Source: Bacillus sp. B15-48
GTDB taxonomy: Bacteria > Bacillota > Bacilli > Bacillales > Cytobacillaceae
Assembly (NCBI RefSeq): GCF_016879755.1
Contig: NZ_WOFU01000003.1
Location: 1 to 64,000, forward strand
Reading direction: 5' to 3'
Length of the DNA: 64,000 bases
Under the pieces are notes generated by a model. That model was not told where the DNA came from, ran no database searches, and saw nothing but the letters and a program-made list of their open reading frames with translations. Both the position numbers and the translations under genes were made by a program. This document shows, piece after piece, positions 1-9,091 of the stretch; position 1 is the first letter of the stretch, and every line of letters begins with the position of its first letter.

Positions 1-110
1 CCCGTCCGCCACTAATCGTCAGGAGCAAGCTCCTTCAGATTCGTACGACTTGCATGTATTAGGCACGCCGCCAGCGTTCGTCCTGAGCCAGGATCAAACT
101 CTCCAATAAG
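1..110 (-). rRNA. rrs: 16S ribosomal RNA, 5' end only (partial)
   Basis: The reverse complement of 50-107 holds the universal 16S 5' region (GAGTTTGATCCTGGCTCAGG, then the conserved ACGCTGGCGGCGTGCC stretch). The gene is read leftward and runs off the left edge, so only about the first 110 nt are present. The mature 5' end is placed at about 107-112 by comparison with Bacillus 16S and is not exact. Two promoters and a leader lie just to the right. Confidence 0.97.
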
Positions 111-375
111 ATGAGACTTCCGTCGCGGGGCGTTCTTCCCCGTGATGGTTAGTCGAATCAATCAGGCGATTACGGACAGTTTATTTTCGCCGTTAGGCGG
201 AAATATTACTGAACGTTGACGCGTGATAAAGAGTAAGCTTTAGCTCATAAAATAAAACGTTGGCTCATGTTCACTATATTAATAGAAGAAACATGATAAA
301 TATTGTTTGTTGACGCTTGTTTGTTTAGTTTTCAAAGAACAATCTTTCAACACCGCTCCAGAAGCGACATCTACT

Positions 376-404
376 AATGTAACACATCAATATTTCAAAG
401 TCAA
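376..404 (-). promoter_or_regulatory. rRNA operon promoter P2 (sigma-A type)
   Basis: On the minus strand a -35 TTGACT (404-399) and a -10 TACATT (381-376) are separated by exactly 17 bp. It sits about 270 nt upstream of the 16S start. The leader between promoter and 16S contains a TGTTCTTTGAAAACT segment (around 331-345) typical of Bacillus rrn leaders. Tandem P1/P2 promoters are the usual Bacillus arrangement. Confidence 0.8.
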
Positions 405-447
405 TATTTTTTCGAAAAATGTCTGTGGTTTTTAATGACGAGTATTA

Positions 448-476
448 AATATACGATAAGTTCGTCGTACAGTCAA
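448..476 (-). promoter_or_regulatory. rRNA operon promoter P1 (sigma-A type)
   Basis: On the minus strand TTGACT (476-471) and TATATT (453-448) are 17 bp apart, 72 bp upstream of P2. The -35 element is identical to that of P2, which supports a tandem promoter pair driving the leftward rRNA operon. Confidence 0.8.
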
Positions 477-729
477 TACTTTTTTAAAAAGATATTTGCG
501 ATCACTAAGTTGTTAGCAAATATCCTTCTGTCAAATCAGTTATATCAGAATAACACCACTTCAAAATATGCGCAACACTTATTTTGTGATTTCTCCTCTT
601 TTTTTACTTAACATAATTAACTGAATTTTATAACGTCTAGGACTTTTTAATTTTATGTTACATAATTAAATGTTATAATTTAGTTTAGTTACATTAAATT
701 CGATGATTAACGACAAGGAGGCGATACCA

Positions 730-2211
730 TTGAATGATTTTGGTTTTAACTCGGATGCATTAGTTTTACTTGCTGGCATTCTTTTTATTGTCGGTGTGTT
801 AACCACTAAATTCTCCTCTCACTTAGGTGTACCCTCACTCGTTCTCTTCATTATTGTTGGTATGGTACTAGGAAATTTCATTTATTTTGATAATGTGAAA
901 GTTGCACAACTCATTGGGATTTTGGCACTCGTCGTTATTTTATTTGAAGGCGGCCTCCAAACAAAGTGGTCAACTTTAAGGCCCGTTATTCTTCCTTCAC
1001 TATCACTGGCAACGATCGGAGTATTAATCACCTCTACTCTTGTTGCTGTCGCAGCTAAATTTATCCTTGATTTCGGTTGGCTTGAAGCAATTCTTTTCGG
1101 AGCCATTGTTGGGTCTACAGATGCTGCCGCTGTTTTTGCAGTATTAAAAGGACAAAATATCAAACCAAGGATTGGAGCCACATTGGAAGCTGAATCTGGT
1201 TCGAATGATCCAATGGCTGTATTTTTAACAGTTGCCATGATTGAACTGATTACCGTTCCAAGTTCAAGTATCTTTTCCATGATAGGTTTTTTTCTTATTC
1301 AAATGGTTTTAGGTATCATATTAGGGTTGATTTTCGGAAAGTTAGCCGGTTGGGCATTGAACTATATCAACCTTGACTCTAGCGGTCTTTACCCCGTATT
1401 TGCAACTTCATTTGCTTTGCTCACGTATGGAGTTACTGCCTTTTTAAATGGAAGCGGTCTTCTCGCAGTTTATATTGCAGCAATCATCATCGGAAACACA
1501 GATATCGCTTACCGCCATTCTATTTTTCGATTTTCAGAAGGGTTTGCCTGGATGATGCAAATCATGATGTTTGTGATTCTCGGTTTACTCGTTTTCCCAG
1601 GACAGCTCTTCACTGTTGACAATTTTATTAACGGTATTTTAATCTCAATGATTTTAATTTTCATTGCTAGACCTGTTGCTGTTTTCCTATCGACGATAAA
1701 AATGAATTTTACTTTTAAAGAACTACTTTTCTTATCTTGGGCAGGTCTCAAAGGTGCAGTTCCAATTGTTCTAGCAACTTTTCCGCTTCTTGCTAATATC
1801 GAGGGAAGTGCAATGATGTTTAATGTTGTATTTTTCGTCGTTTTAATTAGCTGTTTAGTCCAAGGTTCTACAATTACTCCATTGGCTGAAAAATTAAATT
1901 TGATTGGGTCGAAGGCATCAGAACCTACTCATACCCTTGAACTTATATCACTCGGAAAAGCTGATGCAGAAATGCTAGAATACAGAATGGAAGAGGATGC
2001 CGAAATTGTCGGAATGAGTTTACTGGATATCCCTTTTCCAACTGGCACATTGGTTAACGCAATCATTCGAGAGGATAAATTAATCCCCCCTACAGGAAAC
2101 ACAATTATTGAAGGTGGAGATTTCTTGTATATTCTTGCTTCTAGAAAACATAAAAAGCAACTTAAACAGGTGTTACAAAAGAAAAAAGAAAAAGCAGAAC
2201 AAGTTGGATAA
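730..2211 (+). CDS. CPA1-type K+(Na+)/H+ antiporter with C-terminal TrkA-C domain
   Basis: A 493-aa polytopic membrane protein of the monovalent cation:proton antiporter-1 (NhaP2/CvrA-like) family, exchanging K+ or Na+ for H+ across the cytoplasmic membrane. About 12 hydrophobic segments fill residues 10-390, including the conserved core EAESGSNDPMA with the transport acidic residues. A soluble TrkA-C (RCK_C) regulatory domain follows at about 405-485 (ILASRKHKKQL near the end). The start is the TTG at 730, preceded by AAGGAGG at good spacing; the in-frame ATG-like start at 703 precedes this ribosome site and is unlikely. It is monocistronic between the rRNA operon and a small gene. Which cation is exchanged cannot be told from sequence. 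Confidence 0.9.
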   Translation: MNDFGFNSDALVLLAGILFIVGVLTTKFSSHLGVPSLVLFIIVGMVLGNFIYFDNVKVAQLIGILALVVILFEGGLQTKWSTLRPVILPSLSLATIGVLITSTLVAVAAKFILDFGWLEAILFGAIVGSTDAAAVFAVLKGQNIKPRIGATLEAESGSNDPMAVFLTVAMIELITVPSSSIFSMIGFFLIQMVLGIILGLIFGKLAGWALNYINLDSSGLYPVFATSFALLTYGVTAFLNGSGLLAVYIAAIIIGNTDIAYRHSIFRFSEGFAWMMQIMMFVILGLLVFPGQLFTVDNFINGILISMILIFIARPVAVFLSTIKMNFTFKELLFLSWAGLKGAVPIVLATFPLLANIEGSAMMFNVVFFVVLISCLVQGSTITPLAEKLNLIGSKASEPTHTLELISLGKADAEMLEYRMEEDAEIVGMSLLDIPFPTGTLVNAIIREDKLIPPTGNTIIEGGDFLYILASRKHKKQLKQVLQKKKEKAEQVG

Positions 2212-2507
2212 AGAAATTTCTATCATTATTTACTCCACCTTTATGAATGCCCTATTAAAAATTAACGAACATGTTATTAATGAATATCTTTAAATGTTAT
2301 ATAATAGAGTTAGATATTGTCTGCATCTATTCAGTAAAGCATTGGCTAATGGAAATTTCCGAGTTCAAATAACATACTTCGTTTCGGCTTAAATTCCAAG
2401 TTGGAGACCGAGCAAAAACAAATAATTATTTCGACAAAAAATTCACTAGCATTCTTCTAAAAACTTGTTATAATGATTTAAAATAATCATAGAAAAAGGT
2501 GGGCCTT
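2212..2507 (+). other. Non-coding gap with two promoter-like sites
   Basis: No convincing gene in about 295 bp. A -35 TTAATG and -10 TATAAT with a 17-bp spacer end near 2303, and an extended -10 (TGTTATAAT near 2467-2475) precedes the next small gene. The upstream promoter lies about 200 bp from that gene, so a long leader or small RNA is possible, but no clear terminator or strong fold was found between them. Confidence 0.4.
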
Positions 2508-2705
2508 ATGAGAACCTCTTCTTCTTGTAGGTATGTAATAAACGCTCTTGGTAAAGGTGGAGAAACATACTATACCCATTGTAATGACAAAGCAGAAGTC
2601 AAAAAGTGGATTGCTGATCATGAGCATAAGTTATCAATGAAAGATATTAAAATAATTGACAAAAATAAGCATCCATTATTAAAGTGGTTACCATTAAAAA
2701 TTTAA
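2508..2705 (+). CDS. Hypothetical small protein, 65 aa
   Basis: A 65-aa soluble protein of unrecognised family beginning MRTSSSCRYV, with mixed charge and no membrane segment. The ATG at 2508 is chosen because AAAGGTGG sits at the right distance; the GTG nine bases upstream overlaps that site. It has its own extended -10 promoter and is closed by a strong terminator 9 bp after the stop, so it is a single-gene unit. Function unknown. Confidence 0.6.
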   Translation: MRTSSSCRYVINALGKGGETYYTHCNDKAEVKKWIADHEHKLSMKDIKIIDKNKHPLLKWLPLKI

Positions 2706-2713
2706 TCAAATGC

Positions 2714-2744
2714 AAAAAACGTAATCCTTTGGATTACGTTTTTT
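2714..2744. terminator. Bidirectional Rho-independent terminator
   Basis: The perfect stem ACGTAATCC/GGATTACGT with a 3-nt loop is flanked by an A-run on the left and a T-run on the right, so it can serve both the rightward small gene and the leftward lipoprotein gene that converge here. Confidence 0.9.
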
Positions 2745-2768
2745 ATTTTAGATTTCCACTATATAACA

Positions 2769-3860
2769 TTATTTTCCAATAAACATTTGTGTCCAATGAT
2801 GCCCAGTTTCTGTATATCCAACACCAATATGAGTAAAATCTGGGCTTAAAATATTTTTGCGGTGCCCCGGACTATCCATCCATGCCTTAACAACTTCTTG
2901 AGGTGTCCGTTGGCCTTGAGCAATATTTTCACCCGCTGTGTTGTAAGAAACACCCATATCACGCATCATATCAAAAGGTGAGCCATATGTTGGACTAGTA
3001 TGTGAAAAGTATCCATTTTGCTGCATATCTTCTGATTTCTTTTGTGCAACACCATTTAATTGAGTGTCAGCTTGCAAAGGAGACAATCCGTTTTGTTTTC
3101 TTTGCTCATTTGTCAAATCAATGACTTGTTGTGCAATTTGGCTAATTCCAGCATTTGTTTCTTGTTTAGGTGCTGTTTGCTGCTCTTGTTGCGGCTGTTG
3201 GGCTTGATTCGGTGTTGATTGTTGCTGATTTTGCGCCTCTTCTCGAGCCTCATTCGGTGTTACTTGCTGCTGATTCTGTGTCCCCTGTTGCGTTTCATTT
3301 TGGGCTGGTTGCTGTTCTTTGTTAGGTGCAGCCTGCTCTTGCCCTTGTTGCCATTTACGCCCATCTTTATTTGTTGGTACATATTGATATTTTGCTTCTC
3401 TTACCAAGATTGCTCTTGTGTGTGGGTATTCCTTGCTAGATCTATTTGTACTAAAACTAGAGATATTTAAGTCTTCATCAGTAAATCGATTGTTTGTGTT
3501 CGTGCGTGTACGAAAATTATCGATTCCATTTCCTCTGCCATAGTTTGCAGTGTTAAAATCACGCCTTGTCCCAAAATCTAAATCACCAGGTTCTTTTTGG
3601 TAATCTTCGGTAAGTGGTCCATTGTGATCGATCCCATCCCTTGTTCCAGTGGTATGAGGCCTCATTTGATTTTGATCTTGAAACGTGTTTAGTCCATATT
3701 GATCACCATTTTCTCCATAACTCCATGGACGATAATTATTTGTTGCATAGCTTCCAGAAGAGTTAGGGTCCATCGCAGCATTATTATTGTCTGCATTACA
3801 GGCAGTCAATCCAATCGTTAAAATCCCCGCGGTCAGCAGAGTTAGTTTTTTTCTCCACAT
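2769..3860 (-). CDS. CAP/SCP-domain lipoprotein (YkwD-like)
   Basis: A 363-aa exported lipoprotein. The N-terminus has a basic start, a hydrophobic stretch and a lipobox GLTAC (Cys about residue 21). Residues 25-160 are Asn/Asp/Gly-rich and unordered-looking; 165-240 is a Gln/Asn/Pro/Ala-rich linker with loosely repeated NQQQ-type units. The C-terminal 125 residues form a CAP (CAP/SCP/PR-1) domain with VIDLTNEQR, the FSHTSP histidine region, GENIAQG and HRKNILS. In sporulating bacilli such proteins (YkwD, SafA-associated YlbC type) are envelope or spore associated; the role here is inferred. Ribosome site AAAAGGAGG precedes the ATG. Confidence 0.88.
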   Translation of the reverse strand: MWRKKLTLLTAGILTIGLTACNADNNNAAMDPNSSGSYATNNYRPWSYGENGDQYGLNTFQDQNQMRPHTTGTRDGIDHNGPLTEDYQKEPGDLDFGTRRDFNTANYGRGNGIDNFRTRTNTNNRFTDEDLNISSFSTNRSSKEYPHTRAILVREAKYQYVPTNKDGRKWQQGQEQAAPNKEQQPAQNETQQGTQNQQQVTPNEAREEAQNQQQSTPNQAQQPQQEQQTAPKQETNAGISQIAQQVIDLTNEQRKQNGLSPLQADTQLNGVAQKKSEDMQQNGYFSHTSPTYGSPFDMMRDMGVSYNTAGENIAQGQRTPQEVVKAWMDSPGHRKNILSPDFTHIGVGYTETGHHWTQMFIGK

Positions 3861-4022
3861 TTTGAATACCTCCTTTTCATTTCTCCTTTATTTTTCATTT
3901 TTTTTAATAAAAATATAGGTGGGAAATAATGATAAGAAGAGGCAAATATGTTGCGAATATATAGGCCTTCATGTAGATTTAACAGACAAGATTTCAAAAA
4001 CCTTTTAGAAAGGTGGTTTTTC

Positions 4023-4301
4023 ATGCTAATCTCCCAACCATATATCAAAGTCCATCGGAAAATTGAAGACAATGTCCAACAAAAGGTTGAAATAACGGAA
4101 GAACTTATCCTTTATGAAAATAAAATCATTAGTGCAACAGATCAATTCAATTTGAATGAAGTCCTCGATGTTTCCTTTAAATCGATCTCTTCGACAAATG
4201 GATTTTTATATTTGCATACAATTCGAGGTGTCTATCCCTACCAAATTAAAACAAACCCAGAGGAATTTATTCATATGTATGAACAGGTGAAAAATTATTA
4301 A
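4023..4301 (+). CDS. Hypothetical protein, 92 aa, PH-like
   Basis: A 92-aa protein of unknown function. The ATG at 4023 follows AAAGGTGG; the longer frame upstream lacks a ribosome site. The pattern of short beta strands (ELILYENKIISATD, DVSFKSISS, GFLYLHTIRGVYPYQI) followed by a C-terminal helix (PEEFIHMYEQV) resembles small bacterial PH-type folds, but that is only a shape impression. A terminator follows directly. Confidence 0.65.
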   Translation: MLISQPYIKVHRKIEDNVQQKVEITEELILYENKIISATDQFNLNEVLDVSFKSISSTNGFLYLHTIRGVYPYQIKTNPEEFIHMYEQVKNY

Positions 4302-4302
4302 A

Positions 4303-4330
4303 CTCCATTTTTAAAATGGGGGTTTTTTAT
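4303..4330 (+). terminator. Rho-independent terminator
   Basis: The stem CTCCATTTT/AAAATGGGG is followed by TTTTTT, immediately after the stop codon of the 92-aa gene. Confidence 0.8.
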
Positions 4331-4467
4331 TCGCGATAAATAACTCTTTTTAAAGAACTTCTTACGATTCAAAGAGACAATCTAGCGACCAAACAAAATC
4401 TGGAGGGATGAAAATCTCATCAAAGGATTATTCTATTACTGACACTTTAGAAAAGGAGAAGAGTGGA

Positions 4468-4596
4468 ATGACACAATCACAACGAGAACGAGAAAGATTT
4501 TGGAGAGAACGTAAACAAGAACAAAATCCACACGGAAAAGTGAAATCCTTCGATCAATTAGCCAAAGAAGGTAAAAAATCACCCGATAATAAATAA
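4468..4596 (+). CDS. Small charged protein, 42 aa
   Basis: A very hydrophilic, Arg/Glu/Lys-rich 42-aa protein starting MTQSQRERE. The ATG at 4468 has AAAAGGAGAAGAG upstream. The in-frame ATG at 4408 abuts its own GGAGGG, which is too close to work well. No family recognised. It converges on the terminator of the ppc remnant. Confidence 0.55.
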   Translation: MTQSQRERERFWRERKQEQNPHGKVKSFDQLAKEGKKSPDNK

Positions 4597-4611
4597 GGAA
4601 TTTTTTGTGTA

Positions 4612-4657
4612 TAAAAAAAGAAGCGCAACGACTAAACATAAAGTTCGTTGCACTTCT
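4612..4657 (-). terminator. Rho-independent terminator of the lost ppc gene
   Basis: On the minus strand an 11-bp stem (GAAGTGCAACG/CGTTGCGCTTC, one G-U type mismatch) is followed by TTTTTTTAT. It lies 7 bp beyond the stop codon of the PEP carboxylase remnant and has no other leftward gene to serve. Confidence 0.85.
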
Positions 4658-4663
4658 TCGTTA

Positions 4664-4777
4664 TTATCCTGTATTTCGTATACCTGCAGCGACCCCATTA
4701 ATGGTTAACAAAACCTGTGTAATAAGTTCTTCATTCGGTACATCTCTCTCACGAAGCTGCCTAATTAACTCATACAG
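4664..4777 (-). pseudogene. ppc: Phosphoenolpyruvate carboxylase, C-terminal remnant
   Basis: Read leftward, the frame ending at 4664 gives about 38 residues finishing LLTINGVAAGIRNTG, which matches the highly conserved C-terminal tail of PEP carboxylase (LTINGIAAGLRNTG). The preceding YELIRQLRERD fits the penultimate helix. Upstream of it are two consecutive TAA codons, and nothing else of the roughly 900-residue enzyme is present before the ArsR gene. The gene has therefore been deleted, leaving only its tail and terminator. In intact genomes PEP carboxylase fixes bicarbonate onto PEP to refill oxaloacetate. Confidence 0.85.
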
Positions 4778-4865
4778 TTATTAGAATTTTTCGAACGTAA
4801 TGTACATACCTTCGCTCACAAAAACCGATGAAATATACAGTGTCCTTGGTTTTTTACCCTACAGT

Positions 4866-5222
4866 TCAATTTTCAGTTTGCTTTTCTAATTCTTGTTCAC
4901 CTTCTTTCATTTTATCTAACATCGAAATGGTATCAACTAAATGATTATTAAAAATTTGTCGTGCTACACTAAGTAATTCAATAATCATTGGATCTCTAAG
5001 GGAGTATATCACCTGGTTTCCCTCTTTCATCCAAGTTACGATATTCTTATTTCTTAATACGGTTAATTGTTGAGAAACTGCAGAACCCTCACTGCCGACT
5101 AGCCCTTTAATTTCATTTACATTTTTATCACCTTCTGATAGAAGTTCAAGAATGCGTATTCTCAGAGGGTGAGCTAAAGCTTTAAAAAAATCCGCTTTAA
5201 ATTGCTGCATTTCAAGATTCAA
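4866..5222 (-). CDS. ArsR/SmtB-family transcriptional regulator
   Basis: A 118-aa winged-helix repressor-like protein. The N-terminal helix (FFKALAHPLRIRILELL), recognition helix region (GSAVSQQLTVLRNKNIV) and wing (KEGNQVIYSLRDP) are typical. No ELCVCDL-type metal-binding cysteines are seen, so the signal is probably not a thiol-bound metal. The TTG at 5222 is preferred because GAGG lies 9 nt upstream. It directly follows the SulP gene on the same strand order (SulP stop is 23 bp away on the other side), an arrangement often seen in Bacillaceae, which suggests that it controls the transporter. Confidence 0.85.
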   Translation of the reverse strand: MNLEMQQFKADFFKALAHPLRIRILELLSEGDKNVNEIKGLVGSEGSAVSQQLTVLRNKNIVTWMKEGNQVIYSLRDPMIIELLSVARQIFNNHLVDTISMLDKMKEGEQELEKQTEN

Positions 5223-5245
5223 CCTACATTTCCTCACTTTCTCTA

Positions 5246-7003
5246 TTAATTAGAAAATACCGGACCTTTTTTAGCACCTTCTTTTTTCACACCTGAAAGA
5301 TGACCACATTCCGTAAATGCAAAATGTTTACATCCGAGACATTTATTTTGATTGATTTGTTTTAACGCATAATTAATCGCTTCACCAGTGTGATTAAAGA
5401 AATGTTCTTCTTTAATATAATCGTATAAACCTGTTTTTTGTAGCAACTCTTTAGGTTGTTGTTGGATACCTGAAATCAACACGATTCCATGGTGGGAAAA
5501 ATGTTTTACAATACTCGCAAAATTGGCTTCTCCAGTTGTATCCATAAAGGGGACTTTCCCCATCCTTAAAAGTAAAATTTTCGGTTTATAATTAATTGTA
5601 CTCATAATCGATTGCTCAAATGTTTGAGCAGCACCGAAAAACAACGGACCCTCGATATTATAAATGCTAATTTGCGGACAGTCGTGACTATTAGTGACTA
5701 CTTTACTATCCACTTTTTTATGTTTATCAAGAGGGTTTGGCAACACTTTTCTTGTAATCATTATATCACTCATTCGCTTCGTGAAAATGATTACCGCTAA
5801 AACAAGACCAACTTCCACTGCCACTGTCAAATTGACAAAGACAGTTAATAAAAAGGTTACCACGAGAATGAAAGAATCTGCTGTTTTTGTTTTTAATAAA
5901 TGATAAAAAATTCGGCGCTGACTCATATTCCAGGCTACAATCATTAAAATTGGCGCCATACTTGCTAATGGTATTTTTGATGCATATGTTGCAAATAGCA
6001 ATAAAATCAATAATACAACAATTCCGTGTATGACACCAGATAATGGGGAGAAAGCTCCAGTTTTAATGTTTGTTGCTGTTCTTGCTATGGCTCCTGTTGC
6101 AGGAATTCCACCGAATAAAGGCGTAACCATATTAGCAATCCCTTGCCCGACTAATTCCCGATTACTATTATGTTTACTATTTGTCATTCCATCTGCGACT
6201 ACCGCAGACAATAAAGATTCAATGGCACCGAGGATGGCAATGACAAATGCCGGACGTATTAGCTGCTGTATTTTTTCAAATGTAATTTCCGGAAAAGATA
6301 ATTTCGGTAAAGTGTTAGAGATCTCTCCATAGGTTGAACCAATTGTTGCTACTTGCCCTGGATATAAAAAAGTTGCTACCAAAGTCGAAAAAATTAATCC
6401 AATTAATGGTCCGGGGATTTTCGGTAAAACCTTTGGTGTGAGTAAAATAGTTATCAAACAAATCACTGCAGTTAAAATACTAAAGAAGTTTATTGTTCCA
6501 ATATTTCCAATGATCTCCTTCATATTATCAATAAACAATTCATGTTGTTTGACACCTTTCAGACCAAGAAAATTAGCAATTTGCCCAGTAAAAATAATCA
6601 CAGCAATTCCAGCCGTAAAACCGATCGTTACAGGTTTAGGAATAAATTTGATTAGCGAGCCTAATTTAAAAACTCCCATCAAAACTAAAATAATACCCGC
6701 TAAAAATCCTGCTATTAATAAGTTTTCAAATCCATAAGTCATAACAATCCCAAATAGAATAGGTATAAATGCCCCAGTAGGTCCTCCAATTTGATATTTT
6801 GAGCCACCAAATAAGGAAATTAAAATCCCCGCAATGATCGTTGTATAGATTCCATATTCTGGTTTAACGCCTGATGCAATCGCAAAAGCCATCCCTAATG
6901 GAATCGCAATCACTCCAACAATAATCCCTGAAACTAAATCTTTCTGAAGCGCTTGTAGGGAATAACCTTGATACCGCCCTCGAAAAAACCTCTTTTGCCA
7001 CAC
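5246..7003 (-). CDS. SulP-family anion transporter with STAS domain
   Basis: A 585-aa membrane transporter of the SLC26/SulP family. About 11-12 membrane segments span residues 20-400 (motif YGIYTTIIAGI near residue 50). A cytoplasmic STAS domain follows at about 435-545, with LLLRMGKVPFMDTTG as the phosphorylatable loop. The tail has a Cys-rich patch (CLGCKHFAFTECGH). Substrate is probably sulfate or bicarbonate and cannot be fixed from sequence. GTG at 7003 is chosen because GGAGG lies 10 nt upstream. The ArsR gene starts 23 bp after its stop. Confidence 0.9.
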   Translation of the reverse strand: MWQKRFFRGRYQGYSLQALQKDLVSGIIVGVIAIPLGMAFAIASGVKPEYGIYTTIIAGILISLFGGSKYQIGGPTGAFIPILFGIVMTYGFENLLIAGFLAGIILVLMGVFKLGSLIKFIPKPVTIGFTAGIAVIIFTGQIANFLGLKGVKQHELFIDNMKEIIGNIGTINFFSILTAVICLITILLTPKVLPKIPGPLIGLIFSTLVATFLYPGQVATIGSTYGEISNTLPKLSFPEITFEKIQQLIRPAFVIAILGAIESLLSAVVADGMTNSKHNSNRELVGQGIANMVTPLFGGIPATGAIARTATNIKTGAFSPLSGVIHGIVVLLILLLFATYASKIPLASMAPILMIVAWNMSQRRIFYHLLKTKTADSFILVVTFLLTVFVNLTVAVEVGLVLAVIIFTKRMSDIMITRKVLPNPLDKHKKVDSKVVTNSHDCPQISIYNIEGPLFFGAAQTFEQSIMSTINYKPKILLLRMGKVPFMDTTGEANFASIVKHFSHHGIVLISGIQQQPKELLQKTGLYDYIKEEHFFNHTGEAINYALKQINQNKCLGCKHFAFTECGHLSGVKKEGAKKGPVFSN

Positions 7004-7360
7004 AGAAACAGTTCCTCCGTTCACTTATGATATGTATATCTGATTATTTGAATATACTATTATATGAATTTACACTGTTTTCTATCTCTTGTCAAAAGAA
7101 TTCCATCGAAAACACCGTTATTATCTAATTCATGTTAAAAAAATTTACGACGCGTTTTTTCAGGAAATACAAGAACATACGTGGATGATTTAAATCTGAT
7201 GGCGGAATTTCTATAAGGGAAACAAGCTTTTTCTTAAGGGTTAAATTTGTTGAATTCAATAAAATCAAAAAAATTAAAAAATAACTATATAACAGTATTG
7301 ATTTTTACCTTCTGTTATAGTACACTGAGTTTAACAATAAATCGAATGGAGGAATTAACA

Positions 7361-7477
7361 ATGATTCAATTAAACCCAACTATTAAGGAATGCCGTGAGT
7401 GTGGAAGCCAGTTTAAGGAAAAGCATGAATCCCTTCACTTTGAATGTGAGCATTGCATGAGCAAACATGAAGAATAG
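7361..7477 (+). CDS. YhfH-like small CxxC protein, 38 aa
   Basis: A 38-aa protein with two CxxC pairs (CRECG, CEHCM) spaced like a mini zinc ribbon, resembling the YhfH family common in Bacillus. The ATG at 7361 has GGAGG 8 nt upstream; the longer frame starting at 7247 is AT-rich non-coding. A strong terminator follows. Function unknown; zinc binding is inferred. Confidence 0.75.
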   Translation: MIQLNPTIKECRECGSQFKEKHESLHFECEHCMSKHEE

Positions 7478-7506
7478 CTTTATAGTTTGATAATAAAAAA
7501 AATATC

Positions 7507-7544
7507 AAAAAAAATGACGTGTATCATTGAACACGTCATTTTTT
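7507..7544. terminator. Bidirectional Rho-independent terminator
   Basis: The stem ATGACGTGT/ACACGTCAT with an 8-nt loop is flanked by A8 and T6, between the rightward YhfH-like gene and the leftward thi operon. Confidence 0.9.
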
Positions 7545-7576
7545 GATGGATTTTTCTAATTTACAATCACTAATTG

Positions 7577-8254
7577 TCATTTTGATGCGGCCTTGTTTAA
7601 TCCTACAGAAGCTTCCTCTGCTAATTTCTTTGCCTCATGAGTAATATTAATTGCATTCGTTAAGGCAGTAATTACCGAAACTCCATTTGCTCCCGCTTCT
7701 GTTACAGCTGAAGCATTTTCTACAGTTATTCCTCCTATCCCAACAATTGGCACGGTATATCCCTTAGCTCTTAATTTCTTTAGAAAGGACACTCCTTGCA
7801 CTGGGTTTGTATCCGTTTTTGTGCTTGTTGGATAAATTGGTCCTACTCCAAAATAATCTGCACCGCGACGTAGAGCTTCTTCCGCTTCCTGAAGGTTATG
7901 AACAGATACTCCTAAAATCTTATCTCCAATTTTTTTCCGTACCCTATTCACTACATCATCTTCTTGACCGATATGAACTCCATCAGCATCAACAGCTAGA
8001 GCCAGATCAATATCATCATTAACAATGAATGGAATATTATGCTCTTTACATACCCCTCTAAGTGTAAAAGCCAGTTCCAGTTTATCTTTGCCGTCTAATG
8101 CATTAATCCCCTTTTCCCGAAATTGATAGATTGTTATCCCACCTGCAATTGCCTCTTTTAATACTTTATCTGGGTCTTTCTTACAGTTGGTACTCCCCAT
8201 AATAAAATAAACCTTCAAAAATTCTCGCATTTTCTGTGCTTCGATTCGGTTCAT
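7577..8254 (-). CDS. thiE: Thiamine-phosphate synthase ThiE
   Basis: A 225-aa TIM-barrel enzyme that joins hydroxymethylpyrimidine diphosphate and hydroxyethylthiazole phosphate to thiamine phosphate. Visible family signatures: YFIMGSTNC, TIYQFREKG, FIVNDDIDLALAVDADGVHIGQED, the GVGPIYPTSTK phosphate loop and IVGIGGI. Length is normal. ATG with GAGGGG upstream. It is the third gene of thiM-thiD-thiE, 27 bp after thiD, under the TPP riboswitch upstream of thiM. Confidence 0.97.
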   Translation of the reverse strand: MNRIEAQKMREFLKVYFIMGSTNCKKDPDKVLKEAIAGGITIYQFREKGINALDGKDKLELAFTLRGVCKEHNIPFIVNDDIDLALAVDADGVHIGQEDDVVNRVRKKIGDKILGVSVHNLQEAEEALRRGADYFGVGPIYPTSTKTDTNPVQGVSFLKKLRAKGYTVPIVGIGGITVENASAVTEAGANGVSVITALTNAINITHEAKKLAEEASVGLNKAASK

Positions 8255-8281
8255 ATTCTAGCCCCTCACTTTTTCAATCAA

Positions 8282-9091
8282 TCAAACATTCAATGCCTTG
8301 CTTTTATAAGCCCAATGGTTTGTCGGTCCATGTCCATTTCCAATATCAAGTTGATTTTCAATCGCAGATTGAATAAAGTTTTTAGCGGTTGAAACGGCTT
8401 CCTGAACATTTGCGCCTTTAGCCAGTTCTGCTGTAATCGCAGCAGAAAATGTACAACCTGTTCCATGTGTGTTTTTCGTTTTTATTCTTGGACTACGAAA
8501 TATAGTCATTTGCTTTCCATCATATAAATAATCACATGATTCTAATGAATTATCATCATGGCCACCTTTAATAATGACGAATTTGACGCCCATTTGATAT
8601 AGTCTTTTCGCAGCATCCTGTTTATCTTCGTTGCTTTTAATTTCCATCCCTGTAAGTACCTCTGCTTCGGGAATATTTGGTGTGATAACCATCGCTAAAG
8701 GCAATAATTCGGATTTCAATGCAGCAACGGCTTGTTGTTGCAACAATGATGCCCCACCTTTTGCAATCATTACCGGATCAACGACAAGTTTTTCCCACTT
8801 GTATTTACGAATCGTCTCAGCAACAACTTTGATAATTTCTGCATTAAATAACATTCCAGTTTTTAATGCATCAACACCGATATCATCCCCAATGGATGTC
8901 ATTTGTTTTTGAACCATTTCAGTAGTTAGTGGGAAAACATCTTGTACACCAAGTGTGTTTTGTGCCGTTACTGCTGTTAACGCTGTCATCCCAAAAGCAC
9001 CCAGTTCTTGGAATGTTTTTAAATCTGCTTGTATCCCTGCTCCACCACCACTATCTGACCCTGCGATTGTTAACGCTTTGTTAATTTGCAT
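8282..9091 (-). CDS. thiD: Hydroxymethylpyrimidine (phosphate) kinase ThiD
   Basis: A 269-aa ribokinase-fold enzyme that phosphorylates HMP and HMP-P. Signatures are [20 protein letters not shown] at the N-terminus, DPVMIAKGG, and the ATP/anion-hole motif [12 protein letters not shown]. The ATG at 9091 (GGAGG 8 nt upstream) is preferred over the track-length start 11 codons earlier. It overlaps the end of thiM by 11 bp, so translation is probably coupled. Confidence 0.96.
   Translation of the reverse strand: MQINKALTIAGSDSGGGAGIQADLKTFQELGAFGMTALTAVTAQNTLGVQDVFPLTTEMVQKQMTSIGDDIGVDALKTGMLFNAEIIKVVAETIRKYKWEKLVVDPVMIAKGGASLLQQQAVAALKSELLPLAMVITPNIPEAEVLTGMEIKSNEDKQDAAKRLYQMGVKFVIIKGGHDDNSLESCDYLYDGKQMTIFRSPRIKTKNTHGTGCTFSAAITAELAKGANVQEAVSTAKNFIQSAIENQLDIGNGHGPTNHWAYKSKALNV

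Noticed and set aside
882-1280. Antisense frame within the antiporter gene
   Set aside because: Shadow of a conserved membrane-protein gene; composition follows the opposite strand and no ribosome site is present.
2304-2460. Small RNA gene after the antiporter
   Set aside because: A promoter-like pair exists, but no terminator or stable fold follows, so it is reported only as a gap with promoter-like sites.
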